Positions 26,013-34,884 of a stretch of DNA of 64,000 nucleotides are shown here, in pieces. A program made the translations under genes and the position numbers. Every line of letters begins with the position of its first letter. The first letter of the stretch is position 1. The notes below the pieces were generated by a model. That model was not told the origin of the DNA, searched no databases, and saw nothing but the letters and a program-made list of their open reading frames with translations. The stretch lies in NCBI GenBank assembly GCA_040219085.1, contig JAVJTC010000041.1, forward strand, positions 1 through 64,000. Reading direction: 5' to 3'. The DNA comes from Acidimicrobiales bacterium. GTDB taxonomy: Bacteria > Actinomycetota > Acidimicrobiia > Acidimicrobiales > JAVJTC01.

Positions 26013-27743
26013 ATGACGGCCACTGCGGTGCCGGAGGCGCCACCGTCGAGGCCGACGAAGGACCGGGAGCCGCTGGCTTTCGCGACTGTCGCCAAGTGGT
26101 TCGGTTGGGTGGTCACCGCCGCCGTCGTCATCTTGTTGATCATCGGAGCGTTCACCTCCGACCCCATCCGCAAGATGTGGTATTCGATCGTGATCGGCGT
26201 CGGCGCGGCCGCCGCCCTGTTCATCGGGTACAACAAGATTCTCGACCAGAGCCGGGCACGGTGGCCCCTGATCCCCGCCGGCCTGGGGGCGATGGTCGGC
26301 CTCGTCGTCGGCGCGGCGCTCCAGCACAACGGCTGGTTCCCGCCCGACGCTCTCGGCATCCTGTTGGGGGGTCTCGTCGGGTTCGTCGTCGGCTACGGCC
26401 TGGGTATGGCCCTGACGCCCGACCTGGCCGGTCGTGTCAGGTGGGAGCAGCGACTGCGACCGATCGGGTTCGTCGGTCCGGCGGTCATGTTCGTGCTCGT
26501 CTTCCTCATCATCCCGAGCTTCCGGACCATCGTGCTCTCCTTCAAGGGCGGACGGCGCGGTGAGGGTTCGCTCACCCTCGACCAGTACCGCAACGTCCTC
26601 GGTGACGACACCTTCTTCAGCGTCGACGGCTTCACGAACATCTTCACGAGTCGACTGTTCATCGTGGGCGTCTTCGCCCTGGTCTTCGCGGTCGTCGCAG
26701 CGTGGGCGAGCACCCAGAAGTTCCTCGGGACCGACCAGGCCCGCAATGCGACCAACATCATGCGGGTCCTCGGCGGCGCGGTCGTCGTGATGGTCGCTCT
26801 GGCGATCATCGGCTTCTTCGAGGCGGTCTTCCGTGAGCCGAACGAGTCAGACATCGTCGATGTACTGACCAAGGTGGTGTCGAGCACGGCGTCGTTGATC
26901 GTCGTGCTCGTCGCTGCGGCTCTGGTGCTCGCACTGTTCATCCTCGGCCGGTCGCGCGGTAGCACCGCAGACCTGGACTGGGGTACACCCAGCTCGTCGC
27001 TCGTCGCGATCCTCGGTGTGATCCTGTTGCTCTTCGCGGTTCTCTCGACGATGCAGGCGGTCATCTGGAACAACCTCTGGTGGGTCGTCACGGTTGCGGG
27101 ACTGTCGACTGTGCTCGGGCTGCTGCTCGCGATCCTCGCCGACCGGTCGTCGTCGGAGAAGTGGGCCAAGACGATGATCTTCATGCCCATGGCCATCTCC
27201 ATGGTCGGAGCAGCCGTGATCTGGGACTTCATGTACACGCGTTCGCCCGGCGATGACCAGCTCGGTCTGCTCAATGCCATCATCCAGGGCCTGGGGTTCT
27301 CGCCGGCGGGGTTCTTCAACGACGGGCTCCAGGCGCCGTGGAACAACATCTGGATCATGATCATCATGATCTGGATCCAGGCGGGCTTCGCGATGGTGGT
27401 CCTGTCGGCGGCCATCAAGTCGGTGCCCGACGACCTCCTCGAGGCCGCCCGCGTCGACGGGGCGACCGAGATCCAGGTGTTCTGGCGGATCGTCATCCCC
27501 CAGATCCGCCCGACGATCCTCGTCGTGCTCACCACCCTGATCATCATCGTCATGAAGGTGTACGACCTCGTGAAGGCCACGACGAACGGCCGGGCCGGCA
27601 CGGAGGTCTTCGCCAACGCGATGTTCAACGAGCTGCGAAATCCGAACTTCCCGAAGTCGGCGGTGTTCGCGGTCACCATCTTCGTGTTGACGCTGCCCGT
27701 GATGGTCTACAACATCCGCCGGACCCAGAAGGAGGTCGCCTGA
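26013..27743 (+). CDS. ABC sugar permease with unusual extra membrane segments (AglF-like)
   Basis: 576 residues from ATG 26013, nearly twice the usual 290-330. The C-terminal third is a normal binding-protein-dependent permease with the EAA loop EAARVDGATEIQVFWRI near 477. In addition it has about four extra hydrophobic helices before the canonical first helix (about 25-135) and three or four more inserted between that helix and the transport core. I count about 14 in total. The gene follows the binding protein after the hairpin and abuts the second permease by one base. Alpha-glucoside AglF is the nearest remembered relative. Confidence 0.83.
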   Translation: MTATAVPEAPPSRPTKDREPLAFATVAKWFGWVVTAAVVILLIIGAFTSDPIRKMWYSIVIGVGAAAALFIGYNKILDQSRARWPLIPAGLGAMVGLVVGAALQHNGWFPPDALGILLGGLVGFVVGYGLGMALTPDLAGRVRWEQRLRPIGFVGPAVMFVLVFLIIPSFRTIVLSFKGGRRGEGSLTLDQYRNVLGDDTFFSVDGFTNIFTSRLFIVGVFALVFAVVAAWASTQKFLGTDQARNATNIMRVLGGAVVVMVALAIIGFFEAVFREPNESDIVDVLTKVVSSTASLIVVLVAAALVLALFILGRSRGSTADLDWGTPSSSLVAILGVILLLFAVLSTMQAVIWNNLWWVVTVAGLSTVLGLLLAILADRSSSEKWAKTMIFMPMAISMVGAAVIWDFMYTRSPGDDQLGLLNAIIQGLGFSPAGFFNDGLQAPWNNIWIMIIMIWIQAGFAMVVLSAAIKSVPDDLLEAARVDGATEIQVFWRIVIPQIRPTILVVLTTLIIIVMKVYDLVKATTNGRAGTEVFANAMFNELRNPNFPKSAVFAVTIFVLTLPVMVYNIRRTQKEVA

Positions 27744-27744
27744 C

Positions 27745-28719
27745 ATGGCCGCTCCGACCGTAAAAGCGCCCCCGGGTTCCGTGTCCAGCCCGCTGGGCGA
27801 CCCCCGTCAACCAGTCGGTCTGCGGATGCGGCGACTCATGGGTTCGTTGCCCAACTGGGTCCTGTGGACGATCGTCGTGCTCTGGACGATCCCGACGTTC
27901 GGCCTGTTCGTCTCGTCGTTCCGCCAGGTGGAGGACATCAACACGAGTGGCTGGTGGGAGGCGCTCAACCCCGCCCAGTGGACGGACTTCACGATCCAGA
28001 ACTACCGCGACGTGTTCGAGGACCGTGCCGGCGTCAGCTCCCTCAGCGACAGCTTCCTGAACTCGGTTGCGATCGTGATTCCGGCGACGATCATCCCGAT
28101 CGCCGTCGCGGCGTTCGCCGCCTACGGGTTCGCCTGGATCGACTTCAAGGGACGGAACTGGTTCTTCATCTTCATCGTGTCGATGCTGGCACTGCCCAAC
28201 CAGATGACCTTCATCCCGCTGATCCAGTTCTTCCAGAACGGTGCGCACCTCACCCTCTTCGACCAGACCTTCACCCTGTTCCCCGAGACCGGGCTCGCGA
28301 ACACGGCTGCATCGGTGTGGCTGACCCACACCGCATTCGGCCTCCCGCTGGCTCTGTTCCTCTTGCACAACTACATCTCACAGTTGCCCAAGGACATCTT
28401 CGAAGCGGCGAGAATCGACGGCGCCGACCACTTCACCATCTTCTGGAGACTCGTCCTGCCGCTCTCGCGCCCGGCGCTTGCGGCCTTCGCCGTGTTCCAG
28501 TTCCTTTGGACCTGGAACGATCTGCTCGTCGCCCAGGTGTTCCTCAACACGAACGAACCGCTGACGGTGACCCTGGTCAACCTGACCGGTCAGTTCGGTG
28601 ACGACTTCCAGTTGCTGTTCCCGGCGGCCTTCATCATCACGATCGTGCCACTGATCGTGTTCTTCTCGATGCAGAAGCACTTCGTGCGTGGCCTGCTGGC
28701 CGGCTCGGTGAAGGGCTGA
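27745..28719 (+). CDS. ABC sugar permease, second subunit (AglG-like)
   Basis: 324 residues from ATG 27745, one base after the previous stop. Six membrane helices of the MalG/AglG type and the EAA loop EAARIDGADHFTIFWRL near 221 are visible, with the C-terminal VRGLLAGSVKG tail typical of the family. It pairs with the longer permease to form the channel. The ATPase is encoded separately at 31976-33187. Confidence 0.9.
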   Translation: MAAPTVKAPPGSVSSPLGDPRQPVGLRMRRLMGSLPNWVLWTIVVLWTIPTFGLFVSSFRQVEDINTSGWWEALNPAQWTDFTIQNYRDVFEDRAGVSSLSDSFLNSVAIVIPATIIPIAVAAFAAYGFAWIDFKGRNWFFIFIVSMLALPNQMTFIPLIQFFQNGAHLTLFDQTFTLFPETGLANTAASVWLTHTAFGLPLALFLLHNYISQLPKDIFEAARIDGADHFTIFWRLVLPLSRPALAAFAVFQFLWTWNDLLVAQVFLNTNEPLTVTLVNLTGQFGDDFQLLFPAAFIITIVPLIVFFSMQKHFVRGLLAGSVKG

Positions 28720-28757
28720 GCACCCGACGCGTCGAAGATCGCGATGCGATGTGGCCA

Positions 28758-28787
28758 GGGGACGGTGGCGTGAGCGTCACCGTCCCC
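28758..28787. terminator. Terminator between the permease operon and a convergent gene
   Basis: GGGGACGGTG (28758-28767) pairs with CACCGTCCCC (28778-28787); further inner pairs give a 13-bp stem with a four-base loop. It lies between two converging stop codons and can serve both strands. Confidence 0.75.
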
Positions 28788-28799
28788 CTGCGCGTACCG

Positions 28800-29918
28800 T
28801 TACCCGTCGAGGACCTCGGCCAGGGTCACGGGGCGTCCCTGTTCGATGGAGCGGTGCGCAGCTTCCCCCATGGCCACGGACCACAGGCCATCGGCCAGCG
28901 TGACCTCGGGCCGCGCGCCCGAGCGGACCGCGTCGGCGAATCCCTCGAGCTCTCTGGGGCCGCCCTCGAGGATCGCGGTCGTGAAGCGGGCGAGCTCGAG
29001 GAAGCTCGAACCGTGATGGTCCCCGGCGACCTTGACGGTCTCGTCGGTGACGGTGAACTCCTCGACCTCGCCTATCCAGTGTTCGCCCCGCCTTCCGATA
29101 CGGACGGTGGACTCGGGGATGAGGGCCTCGACCTTGCCCTTGTCGCCGACGACGACGACCTCCTCCTGGTTCTTGGTGGCGTCCGCGAACATGCACAGGT
29201 CGAGCATCGCCCGCACGCCGCCCTCGAAGTCCACGATGACGAAGGCGTTGTCCAACATGTCGGAGGCGGGCCCGGTCTCGTCGCTCACGAGATGGTTCAC
29301 GTCGTGACCGCCCGAGGCGTAGACGCTCACGGGGTCGGTGCCGATGATCACGCGCATGAGGTCGAAGAAGTGACAGCACTTCTCGACGAGTGTTCCGCCG
29401 GTGTTGGCCGTCGACCGGTTCCAGTCACCGATCTTCGACAGGAAGGGGAAGCGGTGCTCGCGGATGGCCACCATGCGTGTCTCGCCGACAGTTCCGGCCC
29501 GTACCTCCTCGATGAGGCGGGCGACAGGGGGCATGTAGCGGTACTCGAGGCCGACCCAGACCATCCCGGGGGCATCCTCGGCTGCAGCCATCACCGTCCG
29601 GCAGCCTTCAACCGTCGTGCACAACGGCTTCTCGACCAGCACGGGAAGCCCGCTCGCGACCACGTCGACCATGACGTCGGCGTGGGTGTGGTTCGGTGTG
29701 GCGACGACGACGGCGTCGCACAGCCCCGACGACAACAGTTCGCGGTGGTCCTCGAAGGTGGTGAGCGGGCCGGCCCAGGCCTCGGTAGCGCTGCTGCGCG
29801 AGGGTCCGTGAGGGTCAGACACCGCGGTGACCGTGGCCCCGTCGAGACCCGCGATGTTGTGGAGGTGTTCGATCCCCATCATCCCGACGCCGATGATTCC
29901 GAACCTGATGTCGCTCAA
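28800..29918 (-). CDS. Gfo/Idh/MocA-fold oxidoreductase, possible NAD-dependent glycosidase
   Basis: 372 residues from TTG 29918. The N-terminal Rossmann motif FGIIGVGMMGIEHL and the EKPLCTT loop identify the family, followed by GDWNRSTANTGGTLVEKCCHFFDLM in the C-terminal sheet domain. Family members oxidise sugars or use a transient oxidation at C3 to cleave glycosides. In clusters with a sulfoquinovose monooxygenase but no GH31 sulfoquinovosidase, a Gfo/Idh-fold NAD-dependent sulfoquinovosidase (GH188) is known; that role here is an inference. A plain sugar dehydrogenase is the alternative. It is divergent from the aldo/keto reductase with 46 bases between them. Confidence 0.72.
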   Translation of the reverse strand: MSDIRFGIIGVGMMGIEHLHNIAGLDGATVTAVSDPHGPSRSSATEAWAGPLTTFEDHRELLSSGLCDAVVVATPNHTHADVMVDVVASGLPVLVEKPLCTTVEGCRTVMAAAEDAPGMVWVGLEYRYMPPVARLIEEVRAGTVGETRMVAIREHRFPFLSKIGDWNRSTANTGGTLVEKCCHFFDLMRVIIGTDPVSVYASGGHDVNHLVSDETGPASDMLDNAFVIVDFEGGVRAMLDLCMFADATKNQEEVVVVGDKGKVEALIPESTVRIGRRGEHWIGEVEEFTVTDETVKVAGDHHGSSFLELARFTTAILEGGPRELEGFADAVRSGARPEVTLADGLWSVAMGEAAHRSIEQGRPVTLAEVLDG

Positions 29919-29964
29919 CGGTCCCCCCGGACTCGCTCAAATGACCCTGGGGTAGGTTACGTCC

Positions 29965-30867
29965 ATGGGTGACTCTCTCGTAACAGCAGACCCGCGAATG
30001 ATCGGTGATCTCTCCATCGGCCCCCTCGCATTCGGTTGTTGGCGCTTCACCGATCCCGACGTCGCCACGGCGCGTCACCTCGTCGAGACGGCACTCGAGG
30101 CGGGGATGAACCTCGTCGACACCGCCGATGTGTACGGCCTCGACTACGGAGGGGAAGGGTTCGGCCACAGCGAGTCGATCCTCGGTGAGGTGCTCGCCGA
30201 CGCCCCGCACCTGCGTGACCGGATGGTCCTCGCCACGAAGGGGGGGATAGCGCCGCCCGTGCCCTACGACTCGTCCGCCTCGTACCTGACCGAGGCGTGC
30301 GACGCGTCACTACGCCGGCTCGGAGTCGACGTGATCGATCTCTATCAGATCCACCGGCCGGACCTGTTCACGCATCCGTCCGAGGTTGCCGGCGCCCTCG
30401 CCGCGCTGCGCGACGCGGGCAAGATCCGCCACGTCGGCGTCTCCAACTTCACGCCCTACCAGTACGACGCCCTGCGCGCCCACCTGCCGTTCCCGCTCGT
30501 CACGACCCAGCCCGAGATGTCGGCGCTGCACCTGGACCCGATCCGGGACGGAACCCTCGACGCGGCGATGCGCGACGGTGTCACGCCGCTCGCATGGAGC
30601 GCCCTGGGCGGTGGTCGACTCGCCACAGGCGAGGGCGTTCGTGTCGAGCTGCTCACCGTGCTGGACCGGCTCGCGGCGCGTGAGGGAGTCGACAGGGCGG
30701 CCATCGCGACGGCGTTCGTGCTCGCGCATCCGTCGAAGCCCGTCGTGATCGTCGGATCCCAGACCCCGGCCCGCATCAGCGCCGCCGGTGCGGCACTCGG
30801 TGTGGGCCTCGACCGCAACGACGTCTACGCCGTCATCGAAGCCTCCGAGGGGGTACCACTGCCATGA
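29965..30867 (+). CDS. Aldo/keto reductase, SmoB-like candidate
   Basis: 300 residues from ATG 29965; a -10-like TAGGTT at 29953-29958 suggests a leaderless mRNA. Catalytic residues are visible: Asp in LVDTADVYG, the Tyr of that same motif, Lys in ATKGG, and His in LYQIHRPD. Other signs are VGVSNFTPYQYDAL and VVIVGSQTPARI. The gene overlaps the sulfonate monooxygenase gene by four bases. In the sulfo-SMO pathway an aldo/keto reductase reduces 6-oxo-glucose to glucose with NADPH; this gene fills that position. Confidence 0.78.
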   Translation: MGDSLVTADPRMIGDLSIGPLAFGCWRFTDPDVATARHLVETALEAGMNLVDTADVYGLDYGGEGFGHSESILGEVLADAPHLRDRMVLATKGGIAPPVPYDSSASYLTEACDASLRRLGVDVIDLYQIHRPDLFTHPSEVAGALAALRDAGKIRHVGVSNFTPYQYDALRAHLPFPLVTTQPEMSALHLDPIRDGTLDAAMRDGVTPLAWSALGGGRLATGEGVRVELLTVLDRLAAREGVDRAAIATAFVLAHPSKPVVIVGSQTPARISAAGAALGVGLDRNDVYAVIEASEGVPLP

Positions 30868-31931
30868 GCGGACCTGTCGAGATCGCCTGGTTCTCGGCGC
30901 TCTGCGACGACGACTACGAGTTCCTCGGTGTGCCGGACCCCGCATTGCGGTCGTCGTGGCCGCACTGCCGTGACATCGTCGCCACCGCCGACCGCAACGG
31001 ACTCGACAACGTCCTGTTGCCCTCGGGCTACACGCTCGGTATCGACTCGACGGCCTTCGCCGCCGCGATCGCGACCCACACCGACCAGATCAATCTCCTG
31101 CTCGCCGTGCGGATGGGCGAGATGTGGCTTCCCCAGCTGGCCCGCCAGCTCGCGACCATCGACCAGATGGCCGGTGGACGCCTCACGATCAACATCATCT
31201 CGAGCGACATCCCCGGTGAGACCCTCGACTCCGAGCCGCGCTACCAGCGCACGCGCGAGTGGATGCAGGTCCTACGGATGCTCCTCGACGGTGAGTCCGT
31301 CGACTTCCACGGCCAGTTCGTCGACCTGACCCTGGATCCGCCCGGTGCCCGCACGGTGTCAGGGAAGTGCCCGCCTTTCTACTTCGGAGGATTCTCCGAG
31401 CCGGCCAAGGAGACCGCCGCCGCGGCCTGCGACGTCTTCCTGACGTGGCCGGACCGTGTGGTCGCCGTGGGAGAGACCGTGAAGGACATGCGCGCACGCG
31501 CCGAGCGTCATGGTCGGACACTGCGGTACGGGCTGCGGAGCCACGTGATCGTGCGTGAGACCGAAACGGAGGCCCGGGCGGCCGCGGACCGCCTGATGAG
31601 CCGGCTCGACCTCGACGAGGGCGAAAAGATCCGCCAGCGCTCGTTGGATACGGCCTCGGCGGGCGTCCAGCGGCAGGTGGCGTTGCGCGCGGACGCAGAC
31701 GACGCCGGTTACGCCGAGGAAAATCTCTGGACCGGCATCGGCAAGGCCCGCAGCGGCGCGGGTGCGGCGATCGTCGGCGATCCGGATCAGGTGGTGGCCA
31801 AGCTCGAGGCGTACCGCGACGTCGGGATCGACGCGTTCGTCCTGTCGGGGTACCCCCACATCGACGAGTGCGAGCTGTTCGCCCGCCACGTCCTTCCCCG
31901 CATCGACCACGCGCGGATCCACGGCGCCTGA
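30864..31931 (+). CDS. SsuD-type FMNH2-dependent sulfonate monooxygenase (SmoC-like)
   Basis: 355 residues from ATG 30864, coupled to the reductase gene by ATGA. It tracks the alkanesulfonate monooxygenase SsuD along its length: ARQLATIDQMAGGRLTINI, YFGGFSEPAKE, FLTWPDRV, RYGLRSHVIVRET, and ENLWTGIGKARSGAGAAIVG with VLSGYPHIDE. It cleaves C-S bonds to give sulfite plus an aldehyde and needs a separate flavin reductase, none of which is in the window. Paired with a sugar ABC importer and an aldo/keto reductase, the likely substrate is sulfoquinovose rather than a simple alkanesulfonate. Confidence 0.85.
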   Translation: MSGPVEIAWFSALCDDDYEFLGVPDPALRSSWPHCRDIVATADRNGLDNVLLPSGYTLGIDSTAFAAAIATHTDQINLLLAVRMGEMWLPQLARQLATIDQMAGGRLTINIISSDIPGETLDSEPRYQRTREWMQVLRMLLDGESVDFHGQFVDLTLDPPGARTVSGKCPPFYFGGFSEPAKETAAAACDVFLTWPDRVVAVGETVKDMRARAERHGRTLRYGLRSHVIVRETETEARAAADRLMSRLDLDEGEKIRQRSLDTASAGVQRQVALRADADDAGYAEENLWTGIGKARSGAGAAIVGDPDQVVAKLEAYRDVGIDAFVLSGYPHIDECELFARHVLPRIDHARIHGA

Positions 31932-31975
31932 ACCCCGGCGCCGGGGCGGTCGAGCGGCGCTGTGGGTCGATCCGT

Positions 31976-33187
31976 TCAGTCGCGGATGGCGAGTCCCGTC
32001 TCGGGGTCGAAGAAGTGGGCGTGCTCGACGAACACGGCGACCTCGATGTCGTCGCCCACCTTGGCCTTCGTCTCGGGGTCGAAACGTGCGGCCACCCGAC
32101 TGGGGTGGTGGGTCTTGACGTCGGCGTAGCCGCCGAGTTCCGAGCTGATCATGTCCTCGGGGAGGTCGAGCGCCTCGGCCTCGATGATCGGGGTGGCGTC
32201 GAGCTCGAAGTGCATGATGACTTCGAATCCGAGGGCTTCACGGTTGGTGATCGTCGAACGGAACCGGCGGTCCGGCGGCGTGTCCGGGTACAGCGCGGCA
32301 TCGTTGAGATCCTTGGGGCGCAGCCCCACCGCGACGGGCTTGCCGAGGTACTCACGCAGCCGTGGCCGCTTGGCCAGGGTCTCGCGGGGGATCGACAGCG
32401 TGTGGGAGCCGAGGCCGAGGCGAAGGTCGTCGTCGCCCTCGTCGACGAGGACGCCCTGCATCAGGTTCATGGAGGGGGAGCCGATGAACGCGGCGACGAA
32501 GAGATTGTCGGGCTCGTCGAAGAGCTTCTGGGGTGGGTCGACCTGCTGGAGCACGCCGGCCTTGATGACCGCGACGCGATCGGCCATCGTCATCGCCTCG
32601 ACCTGGTCGTGGGTGACGTAGAAGGTCGTCACGCCGAGCTCGGCCTGGATTCGGGTCACCTCGGCGCGCATCTGGACGCGCAGCTTGGCATCGAGGTTGG
32701 AGAGAGGCTCGTCGAGGAGGAACACCTCCGGTGAGCGCACGATGGCGCGTCCCATCGCGACGCGCTGGCGTTGACCGCCCGATAGCTGTGCAGGCTTGCG
32801 GTCCAGCAGCGGATCCAGCTCGAGGGTGCGCGCCGCGGCCATCACCCGGTCGTCGATCTCGGCCTTGGGCACCTTGGCGAGCTTGAGCGCGAACGCGACG
32901 TTGTCGTAGACGGTCATGTGGGGGTACAGCGCGTAGTTCTGGAAGACCATGGCGATGTCACGGTCCTTGGGCTGGAGCTCGTTGACGACCCGGTCACCGA
33001 TGGTGAGCGTTCCGCCGGTGATCTCCTCGAGGCCGGCGATCATCCGCAACGTGGTGGACTTGCCACAGCCCGACGGGCCGACCATGACGAGGAACTCGCC
33101 GTCGGTGATCTCAAGGTTGAGATCCGTGACGGCCTTGAAGCCGTTCGGGTACTGCTTCTCGACGCCCTCGAGCAGGACCTGTCCCAT
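31976..33187 (-). CDS. Sugar ABC transporter ATPase (UgpC/MsmK/AglK type)
   Basis: 403 residues from ATG 33187. Walker A is [14 protein letters not shown], then the Q-loop [11 protein letters not shown], the signature [14 protein letters not shown], Walker [17 protein letters not shown], and the H-loop VTHDQVEAM. The C-terminal regulatory MOI/TOBE part follows ([11 protein letters not shown]). It powers the two permeases encoded 3-5 kb away on the other strand. Its promoter region holds the third LacI operator. Confidence 0.93.
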   Translation of the reverse strand: MGQVLLEGVEKQYPNGFKAVTDLNLEITDGEFLVMVGPSGCGKSTTLRMIAGLEEITGGTLTIGDRVVNELQPKDRDIAMVFQNYALYPHMTVYDNVAFALKLAKVPKAEIDDRVMAAARTLELDPLLDRKPAQLSGGQRQRVAMGRAIVRSPEVFLLDEPLSNLDAKLRVQMRAEVTRIQAELGVTTFYVTHDQVEAMTMADRVAVIKAGVLQQVDPPQKLFDEPDNLFVAAFIGSPSMNLMQGVLVDEGDDDLRLGLGSHTLSIPRETLAKRPRLREYLGKPVAVGLRPKDLNDAALYPDTPPDRRFRSTITNREALGFEVIMHFELDATPIIEAEALDLPEDMISSELGGYADVKTHHPSRVAARFDPETKAKVGDDIEVAVFVEHAHFFDPETGLAIRD

Positions 33188-33253
33188 TGAAACCCCCCGG
33201 TTCCTCCGTCGCTGCCGCGACGATCTCGGTTTCTCCGACGCCGGGCGCCGGAT

Positions 33254-33269
33254 TGCAAGCGCTTACACT
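33254..33269 (-). promoter_or_regulatory. LacI-type operator upstream of the ABC ATPase gene
   Basis: TGCAAGCGCTTACA (33254-33267) is identical to the site at 24308. On the minus strand it sits directly next to a possible -10 box (TAGTGT, read from 33269 down to 33264), 67 bases before the ATPase ATG. The divergent dehydrogenase has its own possible promoter (TTGCCA 33313-33318, GATAGT 33335-33340). Confidence 0.8.
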
Positions 33270-33407
33270 AGCCGTTCGTCGGACCCGATGGCGAGGTCGG
33301 GCCGTCGCCAGCTTGCCATTTTCAGTGCCCGGTCGATAGTCCCGATCGACTTCGCAGGCGCCGACGCTGCGATACCGTCCGCACGTGGACGAGATGGAGA
33401 CTGTGAC

Positions 33408-34358
33408 GTGAAGGCCGTCAGGTCGCGCGAAGGCGAGATCGTGACCGTGGAGACCGACCGTCCCCACGGCGACGGCGTGCGGGTACGAATGGCCTCCGCC
33501 GGCGTGTGCGGATCCGATCTGCACATGCACGACCTGGGCCTTCTCCCGCCAGACGTGACGATCGGCCATGAGGTCGCCGGCTTCCTCGCCGACGGCCGCG
33601 CCGTCGCCGTCGAACCGATCACCGGCTGCGGCGTGTGTCCCCAATGCCTCGAGGGTCGTCACAACATCTGCAAGTCGGCGGGAGCGGGAGTCCTCGGATT
33701 CGGTCGCAACGGGGGTATGGCCGAAGAGGTCCTCGTCGATGCGAGCCAGATCGTCCCGTTGGCCTCGGGCCTCGACGTCACCACGGCTTCGCTGGTGGAA
33801 CCTCTCGGCGTCGCGGTCCACGCCCTGCGGATGGTCGACGCACGCCCACCACAGCGGATCCTCGTCATCGGAGCCGGGCCGATCGGCCTGTGCGCGCTCG
33901 CCGTCGCGCGTCACGTCGGTCTGGAGTGTGCGATCGTCACCCGCCACGACGCGCAGCAGCGCGCCGCGGAGATGCTGGGTGCGTCGCCGGCCACCGACGA
34001 GCCCTATGACCTGGTCATCGAGGCCGCCGGCTCCAAGAGCGCACTCGCCGACGCGGTGGCCCGGTGCCGGCGGGGCGGCACCGTCGTGCTCCTCGGGATG
34101 TACTGGGGGACCATCGAAGCGCCCGGCATCGCCGTGTGCCTGCGTGAGATCAGCATCGTCCCGGCCGCCATGTACGGCGTCGGACCGACGGGTCGCGACA
34201 TCGACGCCGCCGCCGCGGTCCTCGCCACCCACCCCGTGATCGCCGATGCACTGATCACCCACAGGTTCCCGCTCGATGCATCGGCGGAGGCCTTCGCGGC
34301 CGCCGCCGACCGCGTCGGCGGGGCGATCAAGGTCGTCTTCTCAGCGGAGGCGACGTGA
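33408..34358 (+). CDS. Zinc-dependent sugar/polyol dehydrogenase (MDR family)
   Basis: 316 residues from GTG 33408. The ligand motif AGVCGSDLHMHD and GHEVAGF give the catalytic zinc site, GCGVCPQCLEGRHNIC the four-Cys structural zinc, and VIGAGPIGLCALAVARH the nucleotide-binding fold. It is shorter than usual at the N-terminus. Substrate probably a sugar alcohol or aldehyde; it may process the product of the neighbouring cluster, or be unrelated. It is divergent from the ATPase gene. Confidence 0.8.
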   Translation: MKAVRSREGEIVTVETDRPHGDGVRVRMASAGVCGSDLHMHDLGLLPPDVTIGHEVAGFLADGRAVAVEPITGCGVCPQCLEGRHNICKSAGAGVLGFGRNGGMAEEVLVDASQIVPLASGLDVTTASLVEPLGVAVHALRMVDARPPQRILVIGAGPIGLCALAVARHVGLECAIVTRHDAQQRAAEMLGASPATDEPYDLVIEAAGSKSALADAVARCRRGGTVVLLGMYWGTIEAPGIAVCLREISIVPAAMYGVGPTGRDIDAAAAVLATHPVIADALITHRFPLDASAEAFAAAADRVGGAIKVVFSAEAT

Positions 34359-34377
34359 CCCGCGCCACGGAGGCACG

Positions 34378-34806
34378 ATGAAATCGATCACAGCCGACCT
34401 CACCGACGGCTACCGCGTCGAGATCCGCGGCGAGGGCCACACCTGGCTCGCCGACGAACCGCTCGACGCGGGGGGTTCCGATACGGGGCCGACCCCCTAT
34501 GAGATGTTGCTCGGCTCCCTCGCCGCATGTACCTGCATCACGCTGTCGATGTACGCGCGCCGCAAGGGTTGGGCACTCGCCTCCATCTCGGTGCGCTACG
34601 AGTACGAGAAGATCCACGCCAACGACTGCGAGTTCTGCGACGAGGACGAGGATGGCTTCATCGACACCGTCTCGAGCCAGATCTTCATCGAAGGGGACTT
34701 CGACGAGGAGGCGCGTGCCCGTCTCGCCGAGGTCGCGGTCCGGTGCCCGGTGCACAAGACGCTCGAAGCGGGTATCCACTTCGACGACGAGGTCATCGTC
34801 GGGTGA
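34378..34806 (+). CDS. OsmC-family protein
   Basis: 142 residues from ATG 34378. The family elements are GPTPYEMLLGSLAACTCITL, carrying the first reactive Cys, and VAVRCPVHKTLEAGI, carrying the second. It has the short length typical of OsmC-like proteins that reduce organic or lipid hydroperoxides with thiol electrons. It is 19 bases after the dehydrogenase gene. Confidence 0.85.
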   Translation: MKSITADLTDGYRVEIRGEGHTWLADEPLDAGGSDTGPTPYEMLLGSLAACTCITLSMYARRKGWALASISVRYEYEKIHANDCEFCDEDEDGFIDTVSSQIFIEGDFDEEARARLAEVAVRCPVHKTLEAGIHFDDEVIVG

Positions 34807-34812
34807 GTGTCC

Positions 34813-34854
34813 GATGAGCATTGCCGGTCCGATGAGCATTGCCGGTCCGATGAG
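34813..34854. repeat. 18-bp tandem repeat, two copies plus six bases
   Basis: GATGAGCATTGCCGGTCC stands at 34813-34830 and 34831-34848, then six bases of a third copy. If translation started at GTG 34807 it would encode SDEHCR repeated, not conserved in phosphatases, so the repeat is more likely 5' non-coding. Confidence 0.85.
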
Positions 34855-34884
34855 TACGGCCCCGTCGGCCAGGGTGGGGCGGGC

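Noticed and set aside
28741-28790. LacI operator downstream of the permease genes
   Set aside because: The hairpin there does not contain the AAGCGCTT core.
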